Assembly (NCBI GenBank): GCA_008923315.1
Contig: WBSF01000008.1
Coordinates: 372,001 to 436,000, forward strand
DNA length: 64,000 nucleotides
Source: Betaproteobacteria bacterium SCN1
GTDB taxonomy: Bacteria; Pseudomonadota; Gammaproteobacteria; Burkholderiales; Thiobacillaceae
Direction: 5' to 3'
In this document: positions 23,865-34,293 of the stretch, one piece after another
Position numbering within the stretch: the stretch's first letter is position 1
How the letters are laid out: each line of letters opens with the position of its first letter
The notes under the pieces: generated by a model
What the model saw: the letters and a program-made list of their open reading frames with translations, nothing else
What the model was told of the DNA's origin: nothing
Database searches by the model: none
Made by a program: the position numbers and the translations under genes

Positions 23865-26432
23865 ATGGTGAGAGGTGAGGATTTCTTCAGTGCGAATGTC
23901 GGACAGCGGCGTTTATCGTTCTTCAAGCGCTTCCTGCTGATCTGGCTGCTTGCCATGCTGGCCGTATCGGCCGTCATCTGGGGCTTCTACGCCGTGCAGC
24001 TGCGCAGCGCGCTGGCGCTGACCCGCGCCACCGAGCGGAGCGCCGTCCAGATGTCGATTCAGGCCAGCCTCATCGAATTCGCGAACGTCCGTTCCGACCT
24101 GCTCTACCTTTCCGACCAGTACACGCTTCGGGACGATGGCAGCAGCCTCATTCCTCCTGCCCATCCGCCACTGGCCGCGCGCTACCTCGCTTTTGCCGCG
24201 CGCAAAGGCCTGTACGACCAGATACGTTTCATCGACACGAACGGCCACGAGGTCGTCCGCATCAACTGGAACAACGGCCAGCCCGAAAGCGTCGCGGCCG
24301 GCGATTTGCAGAACAAGGGGGGCCGCTACTATGTACGGGCCTCGCTCCTGCTCCAGCGGGGCGAAGTCTATGCCTCGCCGCTGGACCTCAACATCGAGCA
24401 TGGTCAGGTCGAACGCCCCCTGAAACCCACCATCCGGTTCGGTACGCCGGTCTTCGATCAGAAAGGCCGCAAGCGGGGAGTCATCATCCTGAATTATCTG
24501 GGCGCGCCCTTCCTCGAACGGCTGCGCAGCGTACATCCGAGTTCCGATTCCGCACCCAGCCAGATCTGGCTGCTGGACCCGCAGGGCTACTGGATGCTGG
24601 GGCCGCGTGCCGAAGACGAATGGGGATTCGTGTTCCCCGACCGCAAGGACCGGCGGCTCGATATGCGTGACCCCGAAGCGTGGCGCCATATCAACGCAGT
24701 CAGAAAGGAAGGCCAGTTCCTGACGGAACAGGGACTCTATTCCTACTCGCATATCGATCCGTTTGCCGATTCGCGGGAACCACGCGACACCCCGCACTGG
24801 ACGCTGGTCGCCTACAAGTCGGCCGGCGCGCTGGCCGAGCAGGAGAATGCGCTTGCCCATCGCCTCTGGGTCACATACGGCATTCTCGCGCTGCTCTTCG
24901 CCGCCGCCGCCTGGGCCATCACGTTCTACAGCATGCGGCGGCGCTGGGCCGAAGCAACCATGCGCGCTTCCGAAGCGCGGTTCCGCGACCTGCTCGAATC
25001 GGCGCCGGACGCCATCATCATCGTCAACCGTGAAGGGCACATCGTGCTGATCAACGCCCAGACGGAAAAATACTTCGGCTACGCGCGCGAGGAGCTTCTG
25101 GGCAGGCCGGTCGAAATGCTCGTACCGGAAAACAGCCGCGACCGCCACGTGGCGCACCGTGCCGATTACGCCGCGGATCCCTACACACGCCCCATGGGCG
25201 AAGGCATGGAACTGTTCGGCCGCCGCAAAGACGGCAGCACTTTCCCGATCGAAATCAGCCTGAGTCCGCTTGAAATGCCGCAGGGTTCGGTAGTGACGGC
25301 GATCATCCGCGATATCACCGTGCGCAAGCAGGCCGAACGCCAGCGCCAGGAAGTCCAGGCCCGCTACCGCGAGCTGGTGGACAATCTGCCGGTCGGGGTC
25401 TATCGCCGATCGGCCACGCCCGACGGCACGTTCGTGGAGGTCAATCCGGCCCTGGTCAACATGCTGGAAGCGGATTCGACGTCCGATCTGCTGACGCAGC
25501 CGCTTACCGCCCTCAGGACGGTTGCCGGCACCCCCCTGTTCACCGCGGGTGATGGCCCGAGCGACACGATCGTCAGCGAAGAGGTCGAAATCTTCACCCT
25601 GAAAGGCCGGCCGTTCTGCGGCGCGATCACGGCCCGCCTGAAACGCGAGCCCGGCGGCCAGGCCTATTACGACGGCATCATCGAGGACGTCACCCGGCGC
25701 AAGGAAATCGAACGCCAGCTGCAGCACCGCACCGCCGAGCTGGAAACGATCAACCAGGAACTCGAAGCGTTCAGCTATTCGGTCTCCCACGACCTGCGCA
25801 CGCCGCTCCGGGCCATCGACGGATTCAGCCGCATCATTCTCGACGATTACGCGGACAAGCTGGACGATACCGGACGAGACCGGCTCGGCCGGGTGCGTCG
25901 CGCCGCGCAGCACATGAGCACCCTGATCGACGACCTGCTCAAGCTGTCGCGCGTCACCCGGACCGAACTCCGTCGCGAAACGGTCGATCTGGCGGCACTT
26001 GCCGGCGATATCGCCGAAGAACTGCAACGGCAATCGCCCGGGCGCAAGGCACGTTTCGACATCGCGCCCAATCTCATGGTCGAGGGGGACAAGGGGCTGC
26101 TGCGCATCGTGCTCGACAACCTGCTGGGCAACGCATGGAAATTCACGTCGAAGCGCGAGGAAGCCCATATCGCGCTTTCCGCCGAGGTACGGGACAACCA
26201 TACCGTCTATGTCGTGGCCGACAACGGTGCGGGCTTCGACATGGCCTATGCGGACAAACTGTTCGGCGTATTCCAGCGCCTGCACGACACCAGCGAATTC
26301 CCGGGCACCGGCATCGGCCTGGCCACCGTCCAGCGGATCCTCCACAAGCACGGCGGCCGCATCTGGGCCGAGAGCGAGGCCGGCGCGGGAACGCGCTTCT
26401 ATTTCACCCTGGAACCGGAGACAACACCGTGA
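23865..26432 (+). CDS. Membrane sensor histidine kinase (Cache-like, PAS, PAS, HisKA, HATPase)
   Basis: 855 residues. A first membrane helix (about 24-46) is followed by a large periplasmic region with the Cache-like run [21 protein letters not shown], and a second helix at about 340-365. PAS1 (about 370-490) and PAS2 (about 500-620) follow. HisKA contains [17 protein letters not shown] with the phospho-acceptor His at residue 642, and the HATPase domain has [17 protein letters not shown] and GTGIGL. The HisKA/HATPase style is that of phytochrome-like kinases, which usually pair with a Rcp1-type receiver, exactly what follows (GTGA overlap). The ligand is unknown. Confidence 0.9.
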   Translation: MVRGEDFFSANVGQRRLSFFKRFLLIWLLAMLAVSAVIWGFYAVQLRSALALTRATERSAVQMSIQASLIEFANVRSDLLYLSDQYTLRDDGSSLIPPAHPPLAARYLAFAARKGLYDQIRFIDTNGHEVVRINWNNGQPESVAAGDLQNKGGRYYVRASLLLQRGEVYASPLDLNIEHGQVERPLKPTIRFGTPVFDQKGRKRGVIILNYLGAPFLERLRSVHPSSDSAPSQIWLLDPQGYWMLGPRAEDEWGFVFPDRKDRRLDMRDPEAWRHINAVRKEGQFLTEQGLYSYSHIDPFADSREPRDTPHWTLVAYKSAGALAEQENALAHRLWVTYGILALLFAAAAWAITFYSMRRRWAEATMRASEARFRDLLESAPDAIIIVNREGHIVLINAQTEKYFGYAREELLGRPVEMLVPENSRDRHVAHRADYAADPYTRPMGEGMELFGRRKDGSTFPIEISLSPLEMPQGSVVTAIIRDITVRKQAERQRQEVQARYRELVDNLPVGVYRRSATPDGTFVEVNPALVNMLEADSTSDLLTQPLTALRTVAGTPLFTAGDGPSDTIVSEEVEIFTLKGRPFCGAITARLKREPGGQAYYDGIIEDVTRRKEIERQLQHRTAELETINQELEAFSYSVSHDLRTPLRAIDGFSRIILDDYADKLDDTGRDRLGRVRRAAQHMSTLIDDLLKLSRVTRTELRRETVDLAALAGDIAEELQRQSPGRKARFDIAPNLMVEGDKGLLRIVLDNLLGNAWKFTSKREEAHIALSAEVRDNHTVYVVADNGAGFDMAYADKLFGVFQRLHDTSEFPGTGIGLATVQRILHKHGGRIWAESEAGAGTRFYFTLEPETTP

Positions 26433-26872
26433 GCGACAAGAGCATCCTGCTGGTCGAAGACAATCCCGACGACGCCGACCTGACGGTCCATGCCCTGGAA
26501 ACCAACAAGATCGGCAATACGCTGGTGGTCGCCCGGGACGGGGTGGAAGCGCTGGACTATCTGTTCGGGACAGGCAGCTACTCGGGGCGCGACCCCGGCA
26601 ATCTGCCCGCGGTGGTGCTGCTCGATCTCAAACTGCCCCGGATTGACGGACTGGAGGTCCTGCGCCGCATTCGGTCCGACGAGCGGACACACCTGCTGCC
26701 GGTCGTGATCCTGACTTCCTCGAACGAAGAAGAAGACCGGATCCGGGGCTACACCCTCGGCGCCAACAGCTACGTGCGCAAACCGGTCGATTTCGACGAT
26801 TTCATCCGCGCGGCCGGCCAGCTCGGGCTGTACTGGCTGCTGCTGAACCAGACGCCACCCGTAGCCGGCTGA
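26429..26872 (+). CDS. Rcp1-like single-domain response regulator
   Basis: 147 residues from a GTG at 26429 overlapping the kinase stop. Receiver landmarks: [13 protein letters not shown] acidic pair, phospho-acceptor Asp in [11 protein letters not shown], the Thr/Ser in ILTSSN and the Lys in YVRKPVDF. The insertion before the phospho-acceptor ([18 protein letters not shown]) is typical of Rcp1-type receivers paired with phytochrome-like kinases. There is no output domain, so it probably relays phosphate or a protein contact, possibly to the next gene product. Confidence 0.92.
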   Translation: MSDKSILLVEDNPDDADLTVHALETNKIGNTLVVARDGVEALDYLFGTGSYSGRDPGNLPAVVLLDLKLPRIDGLEVLRRIRSDERTHLLPVVILTSSNEEEDRIRGYTLGANSYVRKPVDFDDFIRAAGQLGLYWLLLNQTPPVAG

Positions 26873-26906
26873 ACGCAGTGAATGAAATGAACCGCCAGGA
26901 AACCCC

Positions 26907-29369
26907 ATGAGCGATGCGACGAGCCCTCCCAAGCTCCGCGCCCTGATCGTCGAGGACTGCGAGAACGACGCCCTGCTGCTGATCGAATATCTGCAGCGCG
27001 TGCCTTTTGAACTCACCTGGCAGCGGCTGGATACCGAGCCGGCCCTTCGCGATGCGCTCCGACAGGAATGGGACATCGTGTTCTCCGATTACGCCATGCC
27101 TTACTTCAACGGCGCACGCGCCCTGGAAGTCATTCGCGACCACAACCCCGACCTGCCTTTCATTTTCGTTTCGGGCACCATCGGAGAAGATACGGCCGTG
27201 GCCGGCATGCGTGCCGGCGCACAGGATTACGTGATGAAGGGCAATCTCACCCGTCTCGGCCCCGCTGTCCACCGCGAACTGGCGGACGCCAAGGCCCGCC
27301 GCGAACGGCGGGCGGCCGAACGGGCCATACGGCGCCTGTCGCAGGTGGTGGAACAGGCGACGGACAGCGTCTTCATCACCAATCCGCGGGGGACGATCCA
27401 GTACGTCAACCCGGCGTTCGAGCGGCTCACCGGCTATTCGGCGGCCGAGGCCGTCGGCGCGACCCCCGCACTGATCCAGTCCGGCCTGCACGACGACGCA
27501 TTCTTCCGCGACATGTGGAGCACCATTCTGACCGGGCAGGCTTTCCAGAAGACGCTGATCAACCGCCGCAAGGATGGCGCGCTGTTCTACGAGGAAATGA
27601 CCATTTCGCCCCTGATCAACGACGAACAGCGCATCACCAATTTCGTCTCCACGGGACGCGATATCACCGACCGCATCCTCGCCGACCGGGTGCGTACCCA
27701 GCTGCTGGACATCATCGAGGCGACGACGGACTTCGTGGCCATCCTGGAAAGCGATGGAAGCCTGCGCTACCTCAATCGGGCGGGCCGCGCCCTGCTTGGC
27801 CTGTCGCAGCAGGCCGATATCGCTTCCCGGCATATCGCGGACCATCTTCCGGAATGGGCGGCACACCGGCTTCTGATGGAAGCCTTTCCTGCGGCCCTGC
27901 GCGACGGCGTATGGCACGGCGAATCCGCAACCATGCGGGCGGACGGACGGGAAATACCCGTTTCCCAGGTTGTGCTGGCCCACAAGCCGACATCCGATAC
28001 ACCGGCCTTTTACTCGACCATCGCCCGCGACATCACCGAGCGCAAGCACTTCGAACAGGAACTCAAGCGGCAGGCCACGCACGATGCGTTGACCGGTCTG
28101 GCCAACCGGGTGCTGTTCGAAGACCGCCTGGAAACGATGCTGGCGCGCATGGAACGCAGCCAGGCACTGGCTGCGGTGCTGTTCCTGGATGTCGACAACT
28201 TCAAACGCATCAACGACAGTCTCGGCCACGCTGCGGGCGACAGCATGCTGCTGCAAGTCGCGCAACGGCTGCACGACTGCGTCAGGCCAAGCGGCATCGT
28301 GGCCCGTCATGGCGGGGACGAATTCACGATCGCGACAGGCGATCTCCATCATCCCGACAACATCCTGACCATCCTTCACAAGTTGCGGGATGCATTCGAG
28401 ACACCGATCCCGATTGCGGGACAGGACGTGTACGTAAGATGCAGCATGGGGATATCCATCTACCCGCACGACGGCCGCGATCCGGAGACACTGCTCAAGA
28501 ACGCCGATACGGCGATGAATCAGGCCAAGGCACATGGCCGCAACCAGTATCAGTTCTATGCGCCCGAAATGAATGCGCGCGGCCAGGAACTGCTGTCGCT
28601 GGAAACCGACCTGCGGCGCGCGCAGGAACGGGAAGAATTGCGCCTGCACTACCAGCCGCAGCTCGATCTCCGCAACGGCCGCATTGCCGGCGTGGAGGCC
28701 CTGCTGCGCTGGGAACATCCGGTACACGGGCTGATCTCGCCCGCCGACTTCGTCCCGCTGCTGGAAGACACCGGCCTGATCGTGCCCGTGGGCGAATGGG
28801 TGCTGCGTACCGCATGCGCACAGTACCGCCGTTATCGCGAGTCGAATTTCATCGCACTGCGGTTCTCGGTCAACGTTTCGGCCCGGCAGTTCAGCGACGG
28901 TGCATTGCTGGACCAGGTGCGCCGGGCGCTGGCCGAGGAAAGAGTCCCTGCCGACCATCTCGAGATCGAAATCACCGAAAGCACGGTCATGCGCGATGTT
29001 CAGGCAACCGGGGAAATCCTGGCCGCGTTCGATGCTCTGGGCGTGCGACTCGCCATCGACGATTTCGGAACGGGCTACTCATCGCTTGCCTATCTCAAGC
29101 GCTTTCCGCTCGATGTACTGAAAATCGACCGCGCCTTCATCCAGGATGTCCCCAGCGACAGCAACGATTCGGCCATTGCCGAAGCCAGCATCACGCTCGG
29201 GCACAAACTGGGTCTGGAGGTCGTGGCCGAAGGGGTCGAGACGGCGCAGCAACTGTCCTTCCTGCGCGCGCACGAATGCGATCTGATCCAGGGGTATTAC
29301 CTCAGCCGGGCCCGTCCGGTGCATGAGCTGACCCCCTACCTGCTGGCGCAGACCAAACCGCACGACTGA
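26907..29369 (+). CDS. Receiver-PAS-PAS-GGDEF-EAL cyclic-di-GMP protein
   Basis: 820 residues: receiver (about 10-125, phospho-acceptor in FSDYAMPYFNG), PAS (about 140-260), PAS (about 265-385), GGDEF (about 395-555, intact RHGGDEF near 470) and EAL (about 565-815, intact EALLRW near 597 and DDFGTGYSS). Both catalytic motifs look intact, so either synthesis or hydrolysis of c-di-GMP is possible. Being third in the operon after the kinase and Rcp1-like receiver, it is the probable output of the pathway. Confidence 0.93.
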   Translation: MSDATSPPKLRALIVEDCENDALLLIEYLQRVPFELTWQRLDTEPALRDALRQEWDIVFSDYAMPYFNGARALEVIRDHNPDLPFIFVSGTIGEDTAVAGMRAGAQDYVMKGNLTRLGPAVHRELADAKARRERRAAERAIRRLSQVVEQATDSVFITNPRGTIQYVNPAFERLTGYSAAEAVGATPALIQSGLHDDAFFRDMWSTILTGQAFQKTLINRRKDGALFYEEMTISPLINDEQRITNFVSTGRDITDRILADRVRTQLLDIIEATTDFVAILESDGSLRYLNRAGRALLGLSQQADIASRHIADHLPEWAAHRLLMEAFPAALRDGVWHGESATMRADGREIPVSQVVLAHKPTSDTPAFYSTIARDITERKHFEQELKRQATHDALTGLANRVLFEDRLETMLARMERSQALAAVLFLDVDNFKRINDSLGHAAGDSMLLQVAQRLHDCVRPSGIVARHGGDEFTIATGDLHHPDNILTILHKLRDAFETPIPIAGQDVYVRCSMGISIYPHDGRDPETLLKNADTAMNQAKAHGRNQYQFYAPEMNARGQELLSLETDLRRAQEREELRLHYQPQLDLRNGRIAGVEALLRWEHPVHGLISPADFVPLLEDTGLIVPVGEWVLRTACAQYRRYRESNFIALRFSVNVSARQFSDGALLDQVRRALAEERVPADHLEIEITESTVMRDVQATGEILAAFDALGVRLAIDDFGTGYSSLAYLKRFPLDVLKIDRAFIQDVPSDSNDSAIAEASITLGHKLGLEVVAEGVETAQQLSFLRAHECDLIQGYYLSRARPVHELTPYLLAQTKPHD

Positions 29370-29376
29370 CCCTGCC

Positions 29377-29439
29377 CCGGTACAAAGCGGTGCGCGGCGG
29401 CCCCTGCGGCGCAAGCGCTGCACGATTTGCCTGTACCGG
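29377..29439. terminator. Possible bidirectional terminator between convergent genes
   Basis: CCGGTACA at 29377-29384 and TGTACCGG at 29432-29439 are perfect 8-bp arms around G+C-rich sequence, in the 76-bp gap between the convergent GGDEF-EAL and leuA genes. No T run is visible, so a factor-dependent or weak terminator is the most that can be claimed. Confidence 0.3.
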
Positions 29440-29445
29440 CACCTT

Positions 29446-31143
29446 TCAGGCTGCCCGGAAGGTCGCCACGGTTCCGTCGCGGGCCCCGGAGCGCGCAACG
29501 GCGCTGACCAGCGCCTTGATCGAGGCGGTGACGATGTTGGCGTCGATCCCCACCCCGAAGCGCTCCGCACGGCTGCCGTTGCGGGCCACTTCGACGAAGG
29601 CGCAGGCCCGCGCGTTGCCGCCGTCCACGCTGCTGCCCATCGAGCGTTCTTCATAGCCACGTACCTGGAGGTCGACGCCTGCACCGCGCAAGGCATGTAC
29701 CGCGGCATCGATAGGTCCGTTGCCTTCGCCGCTCAGCAGATGGGCGACACCGTCGATCTCGACGCTGAGGCGGATACCCTGCGCACCGTCATGCTCATAC
29801 AGATGATGCTCGATGTAGCGCACGGGATACGCCGGATCGAGATAGGTCCGCCCGAAAAGCTCCCAGAGCTCGGACGCACGCATCTCGCCGCCATGGGTAT
29901 CGGTATGGCGCTGCACTTCGGCCGAGAATTCGATCTGCAGGCGGCGCGGCAGTACCACGCCGTAGCCGGTTTCGAGCAGATAGGCGATGCCGCCCTTGCC
30001 CGACTGGCTGTTGACCCGGATCACCGAGCCGTAGCTGCGGCCGAGATCGGCCGGGTCGATGGGCAAATAGGGCACATTCCACAACGCCTCCGCCTGCTGC
30101 GCGGCCAAACCTTTCCGGATCGCGTCCTGATGCGATCCGGAAAACGCGGTGAAGACGAGGTCGCCGACGTAAGGGTGGCGCGGATGGACGGGCAGCTGTG
30201 TGCAGTCTTCCGCCGTGCGCGCCACTGCATTGATATCGGAAAAATCGAGCCCCGGTGCGATGCCCTGGGTGTAGAGGTTGAGCGCGAGCGTGACGAGGTC
30301 GACGTTGCCTGTACGCTCGCCGTTGCCGAACAGGCAACCCTCGACCCGTTCGGCGCCGGCCAGCATCGCCAGCTCGGCGGCGGCCACCGCCGTACCCCGG
30401 TCGTTGTGCGGGTGCACGCTGAGAATCACGCTGTCGCGCCGGGCGAGATGACGGTGCATCCACTCGATCTGGTCGGCATAGACATTGGGCGTGGCCACCT
30501 CCACCGTACTCGGCAGATTGAGGATGACCTTGTTCGCGGGCGTCGCCCCCCATTCGGCAGTGACGGCGTCGCAGATCTCCCGGGCGAAGTCGAGCTCGGT
30601 GGCGGTAAAGGTCTCCGGGCTGTATTCGAGCACCCATTCCGTCTCCGGCTGGGCATCGGCGAGTTCGCGGATCAACCGTACCGAGGACACGGCCATGTCG
30701 ACCACCTGCGCCCGGCTCATGCCGAACACGATATCGCGGAACGGCTGCGAGGTGGCGTTGTAGACGTGGACGATGGCGCGGCGCGCACCGCGCAGCGATT
30801 CCATCGTGCGACGGATCAGATGCTCGCGTGCCTGGGTCAGCACTTCGATGGTCACGTCGTCCGGAATGTGGCCGCCTTCGATGAGCGTGCGCACGAAATC
30901 GAAATCGGTCTGCGAGGCTGAGGGGAAAGCCACCTCGATCTCCTTGAAACCGATATCGCACAACATGCGGAACATCCGCATCTTGCGTGCACCGTCCATC
31001 GGCTCGAACAGCGCCTGGTTGCCGTCGCGCAAATCGGTGCTCATCCAGATGGGCGGGGCGGTATGGACCCGGTTCGGCCACTGGCGGGCGGCGAGGCCAA
31101 CGGGCGGAAACGGACGGTACTTGGTGCGGGGGGCGTTCAACAT
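29446..31143 (-). CDS. leuA: 2-isopropylmalate synthase (long LeuA2 type)
   Basis: 565 residues from the ATG at 31143. The TIM-barrel catalytic domain has [16 protein letters not shown] near residue 35, with metal- and acetyl-CoA-binding residues, and [12 protein letters not shown] with the metal-binding His pair. The C-terminal part (about 430-565) is the LeuA dimer/leucine-binding regulatory domain, with [17 protein letters not shown]. It makes 2-isopropylmalate from 2-oxoisovalerate and acetyl-CoA, the first step of leucine synthesis. It is divergent from an Lrp/AsnC regulator, which suggests leucine-responsive control. Confidence 0.95.
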   Translation of the reverse strand: MLNAPRTKYRPFPPVGLAARQWPNRVHTAPPIWMSTDLRDGNQALFEPMDGARKMRMFRMLCDIGFKEIEVAFPSASQTDFDFVRTLIEGGHIPDDVTIEVLTQAREHLIRRTMESLRGARRAIVHVYNATSQPFRDIVFGMSRAQVVDMAVSSVRLIRELADAQPETEWVLEYSPETFTATELDFAREICDAVTAEWGATPANKVILNLPSTVEVATPNVYADQIEWMHRHLARRDSVILSVHPHNDRGTAVAAAELAMLAGAERVEGCLFGNGERTGNVDLVTLALNLYTQGIAPGLDFSDINAVARTAEDCTQLPVHPRHPYVGDLVFTAFSGSHQDAIRKGLAAQQAEALWNVPYLPIDPADLGRSYGSVIRVNSQSGKGGIAYLLETGYGVVLPRRLQIEFSAEVQRHTDTHGGEMRASELWELFGRTYLDPAYPVRYIEHHLYEHDGAQGIRLSVEIDGVAHLLSGEGNGPIDAAVHALRGAGVDLQVRGYEERSMGSSVDGGNARACAFVEVARNGSRAERFGVGIDANIVTASIKALVSAVARSGARDGTVATFRAA

Positions 31144-31309
31144 GGCCGGGCGTCCTCGAATAACGATGCAGATGCGAAACATGGTAGCCGGGACCGCAGG
31201 GCGAATGATTGCGTATTAATCTTTGAAATACGATAAATTTGAAATTTAATTCCTTTTTATTCGAAAAATATTATATTAATCACCAATAAATATCGATATA
31301 CAGCAAATC
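31144..31309. promoter_or_regulatory. Divergent leuA / Lrp-type control region, AT-rich
   Basis: 166 bp between divergent genes. Roughly 31215-31305 is strikingly AT-rich for this genome, including runs such as ATAAATTTGAAATTTAATTCC. Lrp-family octamers bind degenerate AT-rich sites, so this is a plausible site for autoregulation of the regulator and control of leuA. Exact promoters are not assigned. Confidence 0.6.
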
Positions 31310-31771
31310 ATGCAACTCGACCGCTACGACGTGCAGATCCTCCGTCACCTCCAGGCCGACGGCCGCCTGACCAACCAGGAGCTTGCCGACCGCATCGGCC
31401 TGTCGCCCTCGCCCTGCCTGCGCCGGGTACGCGCGCTGGAGGAAGCAGGCGTCATTCGGGGCTACCGCGCGCTGGCCGATGCCCGCGCGCTCGGCCTCAA
31501 TCTGATGGCGCTGATCCACATCTCGATGGACCAGCACACGCCGGAACGCTTCGAGCATTTCGAAGCCGCCATCAACGCCATACCACAGGTGCTCGAATGC
31601 CTGCTCATCACCGGCCAGTCGGCCGACTACCAGCTCAAGGTCGTCGTCCCCGACATGGATGCTTACCAGGACCTGCTACTGAACCGCATCACCCGCATTC
31701 CCGGGGTAACCGGCGTGCATTCCAGCTTCGTGCTGCGCCGCGTCGTCGACAAGACCACTCTGCCCCTCTGA
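31310..31771 (+). CDS. Lrp/AsnC-family transcriptional regulator
   Basis: 153 residues: N-terminal winged helix (LDRYDVQILRHLQADGRLTNQELADRIGLSPSPCLRRVRALEEAGVI, about 3-50) and C-terminal RAM effector domain (about 65-145) with the GQSADYQLKVVV ligand-loop segment. It is close to Lrp in layout. Location divergent from leuA suggests an amino acid, probably leucine, as effector, but this is inference. It could also be a global Lrp. Confidence 0.93.
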   Translation: MQLDRYDVQILRHLQADGRLTNQELADRIGLSPSPCLRRVRALEEAGVIRGYRALADARALGLNLMALIHISMDQHTPERFEHFEAAINAIPQVLECLLITGQSADYQLKVVVPDMDAYQDLLLNRITRIPGVTGVHSSFVLRRVVDKTTLPL

Positions 31772-32045
31772 GTCCGCTTGTATACATGCCGATTTCACAT
31801 GCCCCGCTTCGGTGCGAACCCGAACAAAACATTTGAAAACAATCCAATAATGAATTGAAAATAAAAGCTTTATTTCATAAATCAATCCACCGGGCGGGAC
31901 TCAAATTCAAAACATCATGAATATCCAATAAACAATTGTTTTATATGAAAAATATTTTCTGATAATGGCGATTCGCACGATGTATCCAAGCTTGTTTCCA
32001 TTCCCGGCAATGGAACCACCGCTTGTCTTTGCTATCATTCCCGCC
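31772..32045. promoter_or_regulatory. AT-rich region upstream of the czc operon
   Basis: 274 bp. About 31825-31965 is AT-rich, unlike the flanking genes, and includes a 12-bp palindrome (AAACAATTGTTT, 31930-31941). It probably holds the promoter and operator of the metal-efflux operon. No regulator of the MerR, ArsR or CzcRS type lies beside it, so the controlling protein is not evident. An in-frame upstream ATG at 31965 exists, but the CzcI homology starts at 32046. Confidence 0.5.
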
Positions 32046-32396
32046 ATGCGCCGATGGCTCCTTACCTGTCTGCTGGTCTTCCTGCCCTTCCAGTTCAGCT
32101 GGGCAGTGGTCGCCAGCTATTGCCAGCACGAAACCACCCCCGCACAGACGCAGCATTTCGGCCATCACGATCACGCCCATACCCCCCACCCTGCCGACCT
32201 GCCCGATGAGCATTCGCTGCCCGGGACCGACAAGGATTGCACCGCCTGCCTCGCCGGCAGTGCCGTTGCACTGACCGGCGTACTCGCCCTGGAACAGGGC
32301 GTGCCGCTTCCCATCGCGCCCGCCGCACGGATGCTTTTCCCGGCCTCCCTGTTCGTCGATCTGCCCGAACGCCCCGACTGGTCCCGCCTCGCCTGA
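32046..32396 (+). CDS. czcI: CzcI-like periplasmic metal-resistance protein
   Basis: 116 residues: signal peptide MRRWLLTCLLVFLPFQFSWA, then SYCQHE and a His/Asp-rich stretch (HFGHHDHAHTPHP), a C-x-x-C pair in DCTACLAG, and a C-terminal PERPDW motif. This is the usual look of CzcI, a small periplasmic protein at the head of czcCBA operons with a proposed metal-sensing or buffering role. First gene of the efflux operon, 119 bp before czcC. Confidence 0.8.
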   Translation: MRRWLLTCLLVFLPFQFSWAVVASYCQHETTPAQTQHFGHHDHAHTPHPADLPDEHSLPGTDKDCTACLAGSAVALTGVLALEQGVPLPIAPAARMLFPASLFVDLPERPDWSRLA

Positions 32397-32515
32397 TCGG
32401 CGGGGCTCCTTCCTGATTGATCTTTTCCCGCACGCGGCCGGCTGGCCGTGGCGGCGATCCGTGCAGCGTCGCGTCCCGCCGATTCCCGTACTTCCTGCCC
32501 CCTACGGAGAATCGC

Positions 32516-33748
32516 ATGCCCCCCTTCCTTGCCCTGCAGACGGCATTGGCCGTCTGTCTGCTGACCGCCGCCCCTGAGCCTGTCCGGGCGGATGGCCCGA
32601 CTACCCTGCAACAGGTCTTCGACGCAGCCTGGGCACGCCAGCCCGAAGCACGAAGCCTTGACAGCCAGCTGACGGCGGCCGCCGCGCGGCAACGGATCGC
32701 AGGCCGCTGGATTGCTGGCCCGCCCGCACTGGAACTGTCGGCCAGGACCGACCATGGGTTCGACAATGGCGGCACACGCGAATACGAAGCCGCATTGGCC
32801 CTGCCCTTGTGGTTGCCGGATGAACGCGCACGTGCCGGCGCGCTGGCCGAGGCCGAGACGCGCACCCTCGCCAGCCGTGCCGGGCATGCACGGCTGCGTA
32901 TCGCCGCCACGGTACGCGAAGCCTGGTGGAGCTGGCACCGTGCCCGCCATGCCCATCAGCTGGCCCGGGCACGACTCGACCACACCCGCCTGCTGGCACA
33001 TGACGTCGCCCGCCGTTATGCAGCCGGCGAGCTCGCCCGGGCGGATCACTTTCAAGCCGAAGGCGCCGTCGCCGCCGCCGAGGCCGCACTGGCCGGCGCC
33101 GATGCCGAACGCATCCGCACGGGATGGCAACTGGCCGCACTGACTGGCGGCCACCCCGCCGACGCGGCGACGGCCACGCCTGAACCGGTGCCCCCTTCAG
33201 CCCGTGCCGCAGCGTCCGTCCATCCTGCCGTCGCCGAACTGCAGGACAGACTCCATGCCGCGCGGCAGGCCGAAGCGCTCGCCGCCGTCCAGACGCGCGA
33301 TGCGCCGGAACTGCGTCTGGCCACCACCCGCGAGCGCGACGTCTACGACGCGGCCTACCAGCAAAGTCTCACCCTGGGCCTGCGCCTGCCGTTCGCGGCC
33401 GGTGAACGCGGTCGGGCCCGGCTCGCACAGGCACATGCCGACGCGATCGAGCTTGAAAGCCGGCTCCGGATCGAACGCGCGCGCCTCGATGCCGCTGTCG
33501 AAACCGCCACGGCGCAGCTGAACGCTGCACGTGCCCGACTGGCCGCGAGCGAGCGCCGGGCGCAGCTCGCGCGCGACACGCGCGGCTTTTTCGACAAGGC
33601 CTTTCGCCTGGGCGAGACCGATCTACCCACCCGATTGCGCATCGAATTCGAAGCCGGCGAGGCCGAGCGCCAGGCCGGCGAGGCCCGTATCGGCCTGGCC
33701 GAAGCCCTGTCCGCCCAGCGCCAGGCGCTCGGCCTGCTACCCGAATGA
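32516..33748 (+). CDS. czcC: TolC-family outer-membrane efflux protein (CzcC-like)
   Basis: 410 residues from the ATG at 32516, with a signal peptide ending around PVRADG. The rest is a duplicated long alpha-helical pattern rich in Ala, Arg and Glu, with heptads (about 105-225 and 270-400), typical of TolC/CzcC trimers that span the periplasm and outer membrane. It forms the exit duct of the CzcCBA pump. The stop is followed 11 bp later by the accessory gene. Confidence 0.88.
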   Translation: MPPFLALQTALAVCLLTAAPEPVRADGPTTLQQVFDAAWARQPEARSLDSQLTAAAARQRIAGRWIAGPPALELSARTDHGFDNGGTREYEAALALPLWLPDERARAGALAEAETRTLASRAGHARLRIAATVREAWWSWHRARHAHQLARARLDHTRLLAHDVARRYAAGELARADHFQAEGAVAAAEAALAGADAERIRTGWQLAALTGGHPADAATATPEPVPPSARAAASVHPAVAELQDRLHAARQAEALAAVQTRDAPELRLATTRERDVYDAAYQQSLTLGLRLPFAAGERGRARLAQAHADAIELESRLRIERARLDAAVETATAQLNAARARLAASERRAQLARDTRGFFDKAFRLGETDLPTRLRIEFEAGEAERQAGEARIGLAEALSAQRQALGLLPE

Positions 33749-33759
33749 CGGAGACAACC

Positions 33760-34293
33760 ATGACCCTCATCCGAATTTTTTTCGTACTGGCCTGCGCGGT
33801 TTCGCCGGCCCAGGCCGGCGACGGCCACGACCACGATGCCGCGCCCACCGCAGCGGCCGTGTTTTCCGCGCCGCGCTTCGCCGCTGCCTCCGCACACTTC
33901 GAACTGGTCGGGGTGGCCGCCGGCTCCCGGTTGACGCTCTATCTCGACCGCTTCGACGACAACGGACCGGTCGCAGCGGAGACCATCGAACTGACGCTGA
34001 ACGGCAGGACGCTGCCCCTCGACAGCCCTGCACCAGGCACGTATGCCGCGACGCTGCCGGCGCCGCTCGGCCCCGGCCATCACCCGGTTGCAGTCCGGTT
34101 TTCCGCCGCCGGCATCGCCGAGACGCTCACGGGCACGCTCGAACTGACGCCTGCCCCCGCTGCCGTGCAACACAGCCATGCGCATGACTGGCGCGCCTAT
34201 GCGCCGTGGGCTGGCCTGGTGCTGACAGGCGCGTTGCTGGCCGTTTTGCGCGTCTACCGGTTGCGCACCCGGCATACCGGAGATACCGCATGA
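33760..34293 (+). CDS. Membrane-anchored periplasmic accessory protein of the metal-efflux operon
   Basis: 177 residues. The start at 33760 has GGAG upstream; an ATG at 33745 overlaps the czcC stop. A signal peptide ends near AQAG, directly followed by DGHDHD, a metal-ligand-rich start. The middle (about 45-130) is an immunoglobulin-like beta domain (LTLYLDRFDDNGPV, GTYAATLP). A C-terminal helix (about 145-170) may anchor it. A similar segment is sometimes fused to the N-terminus of CzcB-type adaptors; here it is separate. Inferred role: handing metal to the pump. Confidence 0.65.
   Translation: MTLIRIFFVLACAVSPAQAGDGHDHDAAPTAAAVFSAPRFAAASAHFELVGVAAGSRLTLYLDRFDDNGPVAAETIELTLNGRTLPLDSPAPGTYAATLPAPLGPGHHPVAVRFSAAGIAETLTGTLELTPAPAAVQHSHAHDWRAYAPWAGLVLTGALLAVLRVYRLRTRHTGDTA

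Noticed and set aside
23913-26351. 812-codon minus-strand frame opposite the histidine kinase
   Set aside because: Shadow of a strongly recognised PAS/HisKA/HATPase gene; composition is typical of antisense frames in G+C-rich DNA.
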